DNA of 64,000 nucleotides, taken from contig NC_081409.1 in the NCBI RefSeq assembly GCF_030272615.1, positions 243,161,924 through 243,225,923 on the forward strand, written 5' to 3'. Shown piece after piece: positions 54,617 to 64,000 of the stretch. This DNA comes from Cryptomeria japonica (Eukaryota; Streptophyta; Pinopsida; Cupressales; Cupressaceae). The notes beneath the pieces are model-generated. The model ran no database searches. It was not told the DNA's origin and was given only the letters and a program-made list of their open reading frames with translations. Position numbers and translations under genes: made by a program. Positions within the stretch are counted from its first letter, which is position 1. Every line of letters begins with the position of its first letter.

Positions 54617-57600
54617 TCAAAGAGCCAAGGGGGGTTCACCAACGACTAACGCCATTTTAGAGAGCCTATCAACCTCTCCATTACCTTCCCTATAGATGTG
54701 GCTAATCCGAAATTCATCAAAGGTGGCTAGCAACACCAAAATCGGTTGAAGCCACTTGTTAATGCGCCAACTAGGGATGTTGTTACAGCGGAGCGCATTA
54801 ACCACATTTAATGAGTCTCCCTCCAGATGAATTCTCTGCACCCCAAGCTCCTTCCCTAGTTGCAGACCTCTTAAAGCCACCCTGAATTCAACTTCATTGT
54901 TAGTGGCAACTCTAATCTTTTTAGAGATTTCTTTTATACATATACCATCGGAGTTCCTCAATATACACCCAATACCACTTTGACCCGGGTTTCCTGTAGA
55001 AGCATCATCAAAGTTTACCTTGCACCACCCAGGCTCTAGCACTTCCCATTTAACACCCACTCTTGGATTGACCTGATCCACCAGGGTTCCCTTGCCAAAA
55101 AGCGGTGGAATGAGCAGATTTGGAAGTGCCAACTTAATCTTCCAATCCCAATTTGTATACATATTTTTCTTTAATGATTTGGATTGAGCAACCTCATTCA
55201 GGAGCTCAGTCAGGTGATTCTCAATTTTTCCACATAGAGACATTAAGCTCATCTCTTTACCCTGGAAAATTCTACGATTCCTTTCTTTCCAAATTTCCCA
55301 AATCAGAAGAGATGGTAAAATATAAAGTAAATCAGCAAAAATAGCCTTTCCTGCCAGTTTAGGCCATTGCAAAAACCACTCATCCAGCCCTAATGGGAAG
55401 GGGCCAAAGATTCTCAATTTTCCCATGAAATGCCACCAACAGTGGCCGAAGAACTTGCAGTGGAGTAGTAGATGATCCACAGTCTCTTCTTGCTCTTGAC
55501 ATAAAATGCATCTGCTGGGTCCATTGATACCCATTGAATAGAGCCTTTCTTTAGTTAGAATCTTTTTTTGACAAGCCAACCAGGCAAATCAGTCTTCTTT
55601 GGGAAGGAGATGTTGGTGCCAAAAAAGATTAACAGGCCAATCTTTTTTGTCTATAGCCACTTATTTCAATTTGTAACCAAAACATACTTTGTATTTACCA
55701 TCAGAGGAACTACACCACCAAATAATGTCCTTTTCAGGGGAAGGAAAAATAACCCTTTTGTTGAGAATGTCGACAAACAAGTCTTTCTGATGTTGATCCA
55801 AGTCCAAGGGATCCAAGAAGTTCCATTTCCACTTAGCAATGCCATTTTCTTGGATATGATAACCATAATCACAGATATTGTGACCCCATAGGCGACAAGT
55901 TTCTACCATAATAGGTTGCAGAGAAGGATTGAGACATAAGGCAGCTTCACCAACCCAAGAATCAATCCTAAAGGAGGCATCCCTTCCATTCCTAACATCC
56001 CAGGTAACCTGATCACTTATGATTTCCCTGCTATCCACAATAAAATTCCAGATGGCCGAACCTCTGGGGGGGTTGTTTATAGTGAGAATCCTTTTTGGCT
56101 CCAAGGAGTCTAGATATTTATGTTTTAGAAGCCTTGCCCATTTTTGTTTACCACCACTGCAAATTTCCCAAACCAATTTTGCACCCATAGCTAAATTCAT
56201 AATCGAGATTTGTCGAATGCCAGTACCCCCTACCTTTTTTGGTTGGCAGATCTTTTTCCAAGCTACCAGAGGAAATTTCCCTTTGTCATCCGAACCATTC
56301 CAAAGGAAATTTCTCATTATAGAGATCAATTCATCTTCAATTGCCATTGGTAATCTCAGACAAGCCATGGAAAAAACCGGTAGCGCAGAAAGGACCGATT
56401 TTTTCATAGTGAGTTTCCCAACTGAGGATAACCACTTGCCTTTCCAAATTGCAAGCTTGGATTTGCACTTATCAATAAGATCCTTCCAATAGTAAGATAT
56501 GTTGCTACCAATGAAGAGGGGGGTTCCAAGAAATTTCCCTGGGAAGTTTGCAACTCTGAGATTAAGAATCCTTGATAAGACACCTTGCAAGTTAATCGTA
56601 CTGTTGATAAAAAACACTTCAGATTTGTGCCAATTGATTTTCTACCTGGAAGCCATACAATAACCATCAAGGCATGATTTAATTGTTGTTTCCTCTCTTC
56701 TACAAGCCGAGCCAAACAAAATGGTATCATTGGCAAACTACAAGTGAGTCATTTTTTCAACCCCCGTTGCCACATTGACTCCAATCCATCGATCATCTTG
56801 TTGAAGAGCTATTATTGATTGACCTAAGGCTTCGATGATTATGATAAACAAAAATGGTGACATTGGATCACCTTGTCGTATTCCTCTTGTTGAGGAAAAG
56901 AAGCCATGAGATGAGCCATTAACCAAAATGGAGAATTTGGGGGAAGATAAACAACTCGTGACCCATGTGATCCATTCCTTGCAAAAACCAAATTTATTTA
57001 GTACATCAATTAAGAAACCCCTATCCACCATATAAAAAGCTTTCAGAATATCCAGTTTTAAAATCATGCAGGAATCCTTGGTTTCCCCGGCTGTGTGAAG
57101 CGTTTCATGGGCAATGATAATGCCTTCCATAATGGATCTTTCAGGGGCAAATCCACTTTGTTCATCTGATATGATGTGTTTAAGGAGGGGCTTCAATCTA
57201 TTGGTTATGATCTTTGTTACAATCTTATAGATCGTGTTGCATAAAGCAATGGGCCTAAAATCACTCATTTGTTGAGGGTTTTGCTTTTTTGGGGTTAAAA
57301 TAAAAAAGGTGTGATTAATAACACCTAACATAGTCATTTTCTTTCTTGATTCTTCTACTGCAAGATGTAGATCTCGAGCGATGATATCCCAAAATTGTTG
57401 GAAGAAAGCTGCAGGGAAGCCATCAGGGCCAGGAGTCTTATCAGGTTTTAGCTGGAAGGTAATTTTCCTTACTTCATCAATTGAAATAGGATTAAGGAGA
57501 GTTGTATTTTGACTATCAGATATTATGGATGGGATTGAGTTAAGAATTCTGGCTCTTGCTTCATGATCGATCTGGTGACCACCATTCATTAAAGATTCAA

Positions 57601-58819
57601 AGAATCTTACAGCTTCTTGCGCAATGTCCTCAGAGTTCCTGATAGTGTTTCCATCCGGTCTCATAATCTCCGATATTCTGTTTCTATTGCGAATGGCAAT
57701 GGTCGATCTGTGGAAGAATTTGGTGTTTTTGTCACCTTCCTTAAGCCATAATTCCCTTGATTTTTTATGCTAATGGATTTCCTCACACCAAAGGATTTCA
57801 TTTAGATAAGATTTAAGAGTATTTTCTTTGTTAAATAAATCCTCATTCATTCCTGAAGTAATAATAGAATTGGTTATTTCTTCCAACTCAGCCTTAATTC
57901 TTAATTTCTCCATATGAATATTCTTGAAATGGATCCTATTCCATTCTTTGATCTTAACCTTAATATACTTGAGCTTCTTATTGAGTACGAATAATCTCGA
58001 ATTGTTCCCTAGAACCGGTTCATTCCACCAAATAGATATAAGACCATATAGCTCAAGCACTTTGAACCACATTTTCTCAAACCGGAAAGGAGTGCCTCCC
58101 TCCGCTTCTCCCATGGCGACCTCCAGATAGATCAGGTAGTGATATGATCCAATAAGTGGGAGAATCGATGACTCTAATGCTAGATTTTGTCCTAGCTAAT
58201 CACCAGTAACAAGAAACCGGTCTAGTCGTTCAACAATATTAGTAAAACCTGATCTCCTGTTCGTCCATGTGAAAACTCCATTTTTAGGAACAATGTCTAG
58301 TAGGTGATTCTTCTCAACAGATTCCAAAAAGTCCTTCTGGGCCGTACCAATTCTCCGAATGCCCCCACTTTTCTCATTGACGAAAAGGATGGCATTGAAG
58401 TCCCCGACTACCACACAACTGCCATCGGTAATACTGCTAAGTCTGATGGTTGAAAGATCCCAGAGAGCACATTTATCACCAACAGAAGATGGTCCATACA
58501 CATTAAAAAGATTGAAATTCTCATTCCGTCCTAGGATAGTTACTAGACAATGTTGCCAATACTTATCTTCGCCAACAAGAGAGATCCTAACATTCATGGG
58601 ATTCTAGATGATTCCCAAGCCACTAGAGGCTCCATCCGATTGCCTAAACAAACCATTCCACTATTTCCAAACTCTCATTTTTGCATCAATCTCAGCCTTA
58701 CTCCTTTTATTTTCTTGTAGTGGCCAAATATCTCCTTTGGTGTCATCCATCTGGTGCTTAATCAAGCGCCATTTCTTAGGGGCATTGATGCCCCTAACAT
58801 TCCAAGATAAGAGTTTCAT
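54617..58819 (-). pseudogene. LINE-B ORF2: endonuclease, RT, zf-RVT, RNase H
   Basis: ATG at 58819 (MKLLSWNVRGINAPKKWRLI) to the stop at 54617: 1401 codons in one frame without a shift, interrupted by about eight stops. Endonuclease: SWN.RG, QENK, VVGDFNAI (58410), LDRFLV. RT: DFRPIALCNTIYKIVTKI, 'QSGFAPERSIMEGIIIAHE', ILKLDILKAFYMVDR, GIRQGDPMSPFLF, and active site FANDT at 56723-56737 (FADDT usual). Zinc-binding domain: 'ILTKERLYSMGI', CILC, HLLLHC (55500). RNase H: VNFDDASTGNPGQSG, NNEVEFRVALRG, HLEGDSLNVVNAL, HIYREGNGEVDRLSKMA. It would nick target DNA and copy LINE RNA in the nucleus. Confidence 0.92.
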
Positions 58820-58870
58820 TGCTCTTGGGGAAGGGCATTTCCCTTCCCTAAATTAAGTTTGGTTTGACCA

Positions 58871-60703
58871 CTAGCTGCACCAACCATTGCTAGCTAAATT
58901 TTTTTTACTTGCGCCCCCGCACTCCTTTTGGCTTAAAATTTGGTTTGTCAATGGTATAATCCGAATTCCCAAAACCTTTTTAGTATCCTCCAATATAAGA
59001 TCAAAGTCCGGTTCAAAGTTTTCATCCCCCTTCGAGGAGGAAGACTCAAATTCACCATCTTCCAATTCAATAACTAGCGAAGAGCAAATATTATTTCCCA
59101 TCTCCCCCAGATTTCTAGCCTCCATACCCTGAGTGTGAATTTTGCAATCTTCAATTACCAGCTAACTCCCAGGCACACGAGGAGAGGGTGGTAGCGAATC
59201 TGCTAATTTGGATTCAATATCCACATGTAAGGTTTTGGTCTTTTCCAGAAGCATGAGAAGATCTTGTTGGCTCTCACTTTGACCAGAGGAGGGAGGAGCT
59301 ATGTTCAAAGGAGTTGCCTCAATCAATGGAATATTCTCATTATCATGAATTTCGTTGCAAAAATCCTCCCCGGTATCAGTGGATATAGGAGGTTCCGGTT
59401 GTAGATTTTCTTCAATAGGAAATTGCATACAGGAATAACTTCTCTGTATCGTAGCCAAAACATCACAACCTAAGCTGGTGTGATCCAAGGAGAAGCATTT
59501 AGGACAAATATGTAACTGATCTTCTCTATCAATCTTTTGGATCCAGAACTTCCTAGCATCAATAATTTTGACTTCATCGGGGATCTTGTTGATTTGATTT
59601 GTGCTAATGCAAATTCTGAGGAAGCTTCCCCATATTTTATCCTCCAAAATGTCATCAACCGATACAAATGTGCCAAGGTTTTTGCATATATCCTTAATGA
59701 CATCAATGTGCCAGTAATTCGAGGGACAATTATAGAATCTCATCCATACCTTACTATCCGGTAATACATGAGTTCAGGGATTGAAATTGGGTTGCCAATC
59801 AATGATGTGAACTTCAATGCCATCCAAGATATATGGACCTTTGTTTTTAGCTTGCCATTTCTCCTCATTGCTCATAAATTTGATCATAAAGAAGTCATTT
59901 GGGAGATTATTTATATTAATATCCTTTCCCCATTGTGCTCTACACCAGGATTCAAAGTTGTCCTTAACCCATTTTCCACCACCCTACTTGATGAAAAAGA
60001 AAAACTCAAGCAAATTCGACCTATCAGAATTAATTTTAATTTCATCCAAAAAGAAGGCAGGTCTTGAAGTTTTTCTTACCGATTTAGGATGATGGGGTCA
60101 ATGAGGGAGGAAGGTCGGTCTTTGGAAGTCAAGGTTTCTCTTTCGATTCGACCAAGGGTTCCGATTTTTAGGATGGAAGTTAGATCTCCAAAACCTGGTG
60201 TGGTCCACCCTAGAGTTATCTTGCCCGAAGCGCCCATTCCGCAATTGGAAATTACCATGAGATTTCAGAGGGACCAGATTGGGTTCAGAGTGTGGATTGC
60301 CTCTCTCAATTGCTGCACCGGGGATGCTAGATTGAGGCGATGGTTGCCAGTTTTGGGGGAACTCGGAAGCAGGATACTTGGCTTTGCGAAACCAACCTTT
60401 TTTATTCCAAATGAAACCATTTTCCTTCCATTTATGCGGGTCAATAGGGCACTGGTTGCCACTCGAATACGGATTTCCATAATTCATCCGCGGTTTGGGA
60501 TATCTGTCACCATGGAAAATGTCCGCTCTCCCAGAATTAGCCGGTTTCTGAGTGGGTTGCAACCTACCTGCTTCAATGGGAAAGGCAATATCTGCTTCAT
60601 CGCTCCATGATCCAATCTTCGTGGCTTGAATGCCAGAACTTCGTACATTGGTAACCTTGCTCCTATCTCCACCACCGCTCTTGCTGCCTTCAATCACCGC
60701 CAT
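58871..60703 (-). pseudogene. LINE-B ORF1, nucleic-acid-binding protein
   Basis: ATG at 60703 (MAVIEGSKSGGGDRSKV), 52 bp from the element's 5' end. 610 codons in one frame with about four stops (60098, ~60005, ~59775, 59162). The N-terminal ~200 residues are basic and Gly/Asn/Pro/Arg-rich. The DUF4283 region follows (GKWVKDNFESWC, KFMSNEEKWQAKNKGPYIL, WMRFYNCPSNYWH), then a knuckle CPKCFSLDHTSLGC (~59490), then an acidic tail to 58871. ORF2 starts 51 bp on. ORF1 coats LINE RNA. Confidence 0.85.
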
Positions 60704-60754
60704 TTCGCTCCTTTCAATATTTCCATTAATGAACTTTATGTCTGTTATTTTTTC

Positions 60755-60764
60755 CATAGAATAA
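60755..60764. repeat. Right target-site duplication of LINE-B
   Basis: CATAGAATAA, partner of 52804-52813. Confidence 0.8.
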
Positions 60765-61890
60765 ATAAATATGTACAATTAGCTGGTTTTATTAAATCAT
60801 TTGTTATGTAGAGTGTAACTAATGACAAATTGTCAACAATAATTTTGATCTCTTACAACATTGGGACAAACTTTTTAAATTATTTTCCAACACCTTCAAT
60901 AGAAATTAAATATTGGAAACTCAATTGATGAGAACTTAATGAAATTGGTGTCCCAAAAAATACCTATATAAGGTTTGTCATTTAGAAAATGAGGTTGCAG
61001 TAAAGCAATCAAATACAAAAATTCTACGAATGTAGAAGATTAGTTAAAACAACTAACACATGATATTAATATATGTTTAATAATGGTTTCTTGACAAATT
61101 TCAAACACACATATGTTATATTTACATAAATCTTTATTTTCTAGAAATTATCACAAAATCTTATTCCTTTACAATTTTTTGTATGTTAATGCTTGTTTTA
61201 TTCTACATTAATATATTAATGCCTTTGTAATCTTCATAATGATTTATTTTTTATTATAATTTCAACATTGTTTAATAACAATTATTTGATATATCTCCAT
61301 TGCCAATTTATTATTTGTGAAACAACAATCATAATGATTATTCCAACATTTAGTGACAACAATGATTATTATTTTTTGATTGGCAATAGAGTTATATTTT
61401 ATTGATATGAAAGGAAACATTGCATATATAAAAGTATTGAAATTCATTGTCTTCCTCCATAACATAGCTCGAAACAACCCACCATGGCTACTCTACACCT
61501 ACCACCTAGACCAACATACAACGAATATCATGTATAACTACAAAAAACCTTTTTGTTTGGCTTGTCAAAATTACCCCTACAATATGCCATCCATACTAGC
61601 ACTACTAGAACCGCCTATACACCATAGTAACAAAACCCTAAACAACTCATATCAACCCAACAATTATAGTATAAAAAAACATTACGACGTATTCACAAAA
61701 TTCTATAACAAAATTGTACAAATTTTAAACATCATCATTTTTAATAAGTTATACAATCTCTAAATATATATATATATTCTCTACACAAACAAAAATCTTC
61801 ATTGTTAACATATTATTTGTCAAATATCATCCACAATGATTACTCCAACACTTAGTGATGAGGATGGTGAATTTAATTTTTTTAATAAGT

Positions 61891-61893
<3 letters not shown>
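60765..61893. other. AT-rich spacer, nothing recognised
   Basis: A 127-codon plus-strand frame (61380-61763) shows no domain and has AT-driven composition. Confidence 0.5.
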
Positions 61894-61895
<2 letters not shown>

Positions 61896-61933
<38 letters not shown>

Positions 61934-62039
61934 CACACACACACCACTCTATCTATTTTTCCCTCTTTGACTCCCTCTCTATCTATCTATCTATCTCTAT
62001 CTCCCTCTCTGTATCTTCATATATATCTTTCTCTCCCGC

Positions 62040-62071
<32 letters not shown>

Positions 62072-62265
62072 TCCATGTTTCTCCCTATCTATATCTCTTT
62101 TTCTCTCTATCTTTATCTCTCCCTGTACCTCTTTCTCTCTATAATCTTAATCTCTTTATCTCTTGTTCACTATTTTTATCAATCCCTCTGCCTCTCACTA
62201 TTTCTCCATCTAAATCTATCCTTCTTCCTCCTCCCTCCATTTTCATCTCTACTTTTATCTACTCT
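61896..62265. repeat. Long pyrimidine tract: (TC)n, (CA)n, (TCTA)n
   Basis: About 20 TC units (61896-61931), CACACACA runs, then TCTATCTA and TCTCCCTC mixes to ~62265. Almost no purine-rich stretch on the + strand. It lies 660-1030 bp upstream of the VTE1 start. Confidence 0.95.
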
Positions 62266-62385
62266 ACACTAATCACACTATTGCTATTAACTTGATGCAT
62301 TGCACCGCTTGTCCAAATTATTAATTTTGTACATATACTTATATCTTATTTATTAATTTTTATACAAAATTAAAAAATATATCTT

Positions 62386-62751
62386 ATACACAATTCCACT
62401 TTGAGAAAAAAAAAAACACAACTTAACCAATACTCTTCATGAAATAAAATAAACGTCTTTTTAAATAAATAACATCCCTGAATTTATTAGATTTTATGTA
62501 AACCTATATCTAAGATTTATGATAAATCTAAACATCTCCAATAAAAAATTAATAAATACATTTATACACAATTCCACTTTGAGAAAAAAAAAACACAACT
62601 TAACATTCCACTTTGAGAAAAAAAAAACACAACTTAACCAATACTCTTCATGAAATAAAATAAATGTCCTTTTAAATAAATAACATGCCTGAATTTATTA
62701 GATTTTATGTAAACCTATATCTAAGATTTATGATAAATCTAAACATCTCCA
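62386..62751. repeat. Tandem duplication upstream of VTE1
   Basis: 62386-62540 and 62564-62751 are near-identical (ACACAATTCCACTTTGAG, ACTCTTCATGAAATAAAATA, TTTATTAGATTTTATGTAAA, CTAAACATCTCCA). Copy 2 has an extra internal repeat of ~34 bp (CATTCCACTTTGAG plus A run plus CACAACTTAAC). Only a handful of substitutions separate the copies, so it is fairly recent. It ends 177 bp before the ATG. Confidence 0.93.
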
Positions 62752-62928
62752 AGCCATAACACAAAATTATATTGAACGTTCAAATAAAAAACTGAATGGA
62801 ACGTTAACCTTTCATATCCCCACTGTTACTCCTCTGCTCCCCTCCCCCTAAAAAAACAGTACTGTACAATTGTATTCCCTACGTTGTAGACCATCGTATC
62901 TACGAAATTAAAGCAAACGTTTCAAAAA
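62752..62928 (+). promoter_or_regulatory. VTE1 proximal promoter and 5' UTR (inferred)
   Basis: 177 bp between the tandem duplication and the VTE1 ATG. A CTCCCCTCCCCC patch (62830-62848) precedes AAAAAAACAGTACTG; no clear TATA box. The start context is AAAAAATGTC. Promoter role is inferred from position only. Confidence 0.4.
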
Positions 62929-63634
62929 ATGTCTCTTATTCCTGGCATTGCAATTCAAAATCCATATCTTCTATTTGCCGATTCTTATCCAAACCAAATT
63001 GTGCATACAAATTATTTGCAGATTAGTAGAAGGCAGACCAGGAGAAGAAGGCGTTCATTGATTCGTGCCGACTGTAAACCCTCTGTAAATCCCGTGTACA
63101 TTCCAACCCCTGCTCAAAGACACCTCCGGACTCCTCACAGCGGGTATAGTAATTGAAATTGAAAGAATAAAAATAAAATAATCGACACATTCAGTAAATT
63201 TTTATTTTTAATTTCTAAATTTTGGATTAAGTTACGTGGGTGTTTTCGTTTTATAAAGAATTATTCAGGTCAATGCGTCCAGGAATTTATATTCTCTGTT
63301 GGGTGGTGGTTGATCATTAATCTGTATTTCTCTCAATGAATTGGTGTGTGTGAATTAATTTTCATCTGTTCTTTGCTCATTGGGTTCAGGTATCATTTTG
63401 ATGGAAGTATTAGGAGATTTTTTGAAGGTTGGTATTTCAAAGTGTCCTTACCTAAACAGAAGCAGAGTTTCTGTTTTATGTATTCGGATGAGGATCCAGC
63501 CTTCAATAGAAAATCTGGGGCCTTGGAAGAATTAGTGATTGGACCACGCTTTCCAGGAATTGGAGCTCAGATCCTTGGTGCAGACGAGAAGTACATTTGC
63601 CAATACTCAAATGATGTTCAATCTTTTTGGGGAA
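62929..63634 (+). CDS. VTE1: Tocopherol cyclase, chloroplast (exons 1-2, gene continues past window)
   Basis: Cyclises methyl- and dimethyl-phytylquinols to gamma/delta-tocopherol class products, the ring-closing step of vitamin E synthesis, at plastoglobules in plastids. Exon 1 is 62929-63143. Its first ~50 residues are Arg/Ser-rich (SRRQTRRRRRSLIRA), a likely plastid transit peptide, then NPVYIPTPAQRHLRTPHSG. The intron is GTATAG (63144) to TTCAG (63389). Exon 2 (63390-63634) reads YHFDGSIRRFFEGWYFKVSL, FCFMYSDEDPAF, GPRFPGIGAQILGADEKY, 'QYSNDVQSFWG', closely like the N-terminal third of Arabidopsis VTE1/maize SXD1. The next donor is GTGAGT at 63635. No stop or shift is seen, so the gene is probably functional. 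Start chosen as the first ATG in frame, giving the family's usual N-terminal length. Confidence 0.93.
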
Positions 63635-64000
63635 GTGAGTCTTCCTGGCATCCTATTCTCATCAAGTTTTACTTATTTCCTATGGTCTTCATTTCATGTG
63701 AGCGAGAGAGAACCTGCTTTGTTTTAACTTAAAAAATCTATTAGTATAGTTAGTCTCTTTGTTTGATCATAAAGGTTCTTGCATTTATATTAGTCTTCAA
63801 GTATTCTGCTTCCTTGTTCTTAAGGACTCTCATCTATACGAGTTTTTTTGCCAATGCCTATCTCTCTGCTTCCCTGTTGCAGCCAGTTGCGTGCATCTTA
63901 AATACGAAATATAACAGACCATAATCAACAAATGATACAAATTCCCGAGTCAATAAGTACCTGTTACGACGCTGGACAAGGTTTTTGAATGTGGGTCCTA
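63635..64000 (+). other. VTE1 intron 2 (partial)
   Basis: Starts with canonical GTGAGT; no match to the next expected coding block (the region after FWG) appears before the window ends. T-rich, as plant introns are. Confidence 0.75.

Larger units (their letters stand above)
52814..60754 (-). mobile_element. LINE-B: full-length L1-type LINE, 7.9 kb
   Basis: Minus-strand element from 60754 to a 13-base poly(A) tail (T run 52814-52826), flanked by CATAGAATAA. Order: short 5' UTR, ORF1 (610 codons), ORF2 (1400 codons: endonuclease, RT, zinc-binding, RNase H), a repeat-containing spacer, ORF3a/ORF3b, and a 3' UTR. Size exceeds ordinary plant L1 elements (about 6 kb) by the spacer and ORF3. ORF1 and ORF2 keep a single frame over their whole lengths; inactivation is by in-frame stops. 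Confidence 0.92.

Noticed and set aside
61380-61763. 127-codon frame near 61.4 kb as an exon upstream of VTE1
   Set aside because: No domain, no splice context linking it to VTE1, composition typical of chance.

Overview
This is a stretch of a large, repeat-rich plant nuclear genome. The only clear host gene is the 5' part of a plastid tocopherol cyclase (VTE1) at the right edge (62929-63634 on +, running out of the window). The rest is retrotransposons at different stages of decay, long AT, CT and CA microsatellites, and AT-rich spacer. The plant assignment is direct: VTE1 with a transit peptide, Ty1/copia and Ty3/gypsy elements with plant-type primer sites, and L1-type LINEs with RNase H. 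The density and age of nested elements fit a large genome such as a gymnosperm, but I cannot name the species.

Layout. 1-3.4 kb: end of a copia integrase, then two different LTR starts, each preceded by a polypurine tract. 3.44-3.93 kb: a tRNA-derived SINE with its target duplication. 4-6.2 kb: spacer with local duplications. 6.25-8.1 kb: minus-strand copia fragment (gag start, primer site, 1.5-kb LTR). 8.26-35.0 kb: one old minus-strand L1 LINE (LINE-A) split by four insertions: a probable solo LTR (11393-12302), a gypsy element G1 (13047-29491) that itself carries a second gypsy element G2 in its LTR (20871-28435), and a copia element (from 31344). Taking out G1 and one copy of its 5-bp target duplication restores the LINE reading frame across the junction. 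36.1 kb: second SINE copy. 38379-40740: a complete 2.36-kb non-autonomous LTR element with target duplication. 41.7-42.5 kb: giant microsatellite. 43-49.9 kb: mostly unexplained AT-rich DNA with weak coding remnants and a possible inverted-repeat element. 50018-51848: LINE-C, a 5'-truncated LINE with poly(A) and a perfect 15-bp target duplication. 52814-60754: LINE-B, a full-length 7.9-kb LINE with poly(A), target duplication, ORF1, a 1400-codon ORF2 and extra ORFs. 61.9-62.75 kb: pyrimidine tract and a tandem duplication just upstream of VTE1.

The most unusual signal is in the LINEs. LINE-B and LINE-C both carry, after RNase H and before the poly(A) tail, an additional conserved protein region (ORF3a/ORF3b) that standard plant L1 elements are not known for. 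Because each copy sits inside poly(A) and target duplications, this region moves as part of the LINE. Also notable are G2 (gag plus protease-like plus proline-rich tail, no RT, RNase H or integrase) and the small LTR element at 38.4-40.7 kb with an unrecognised acidic ORF: both are mobilised without their own polymerase. No element here looks intact enough to be active.
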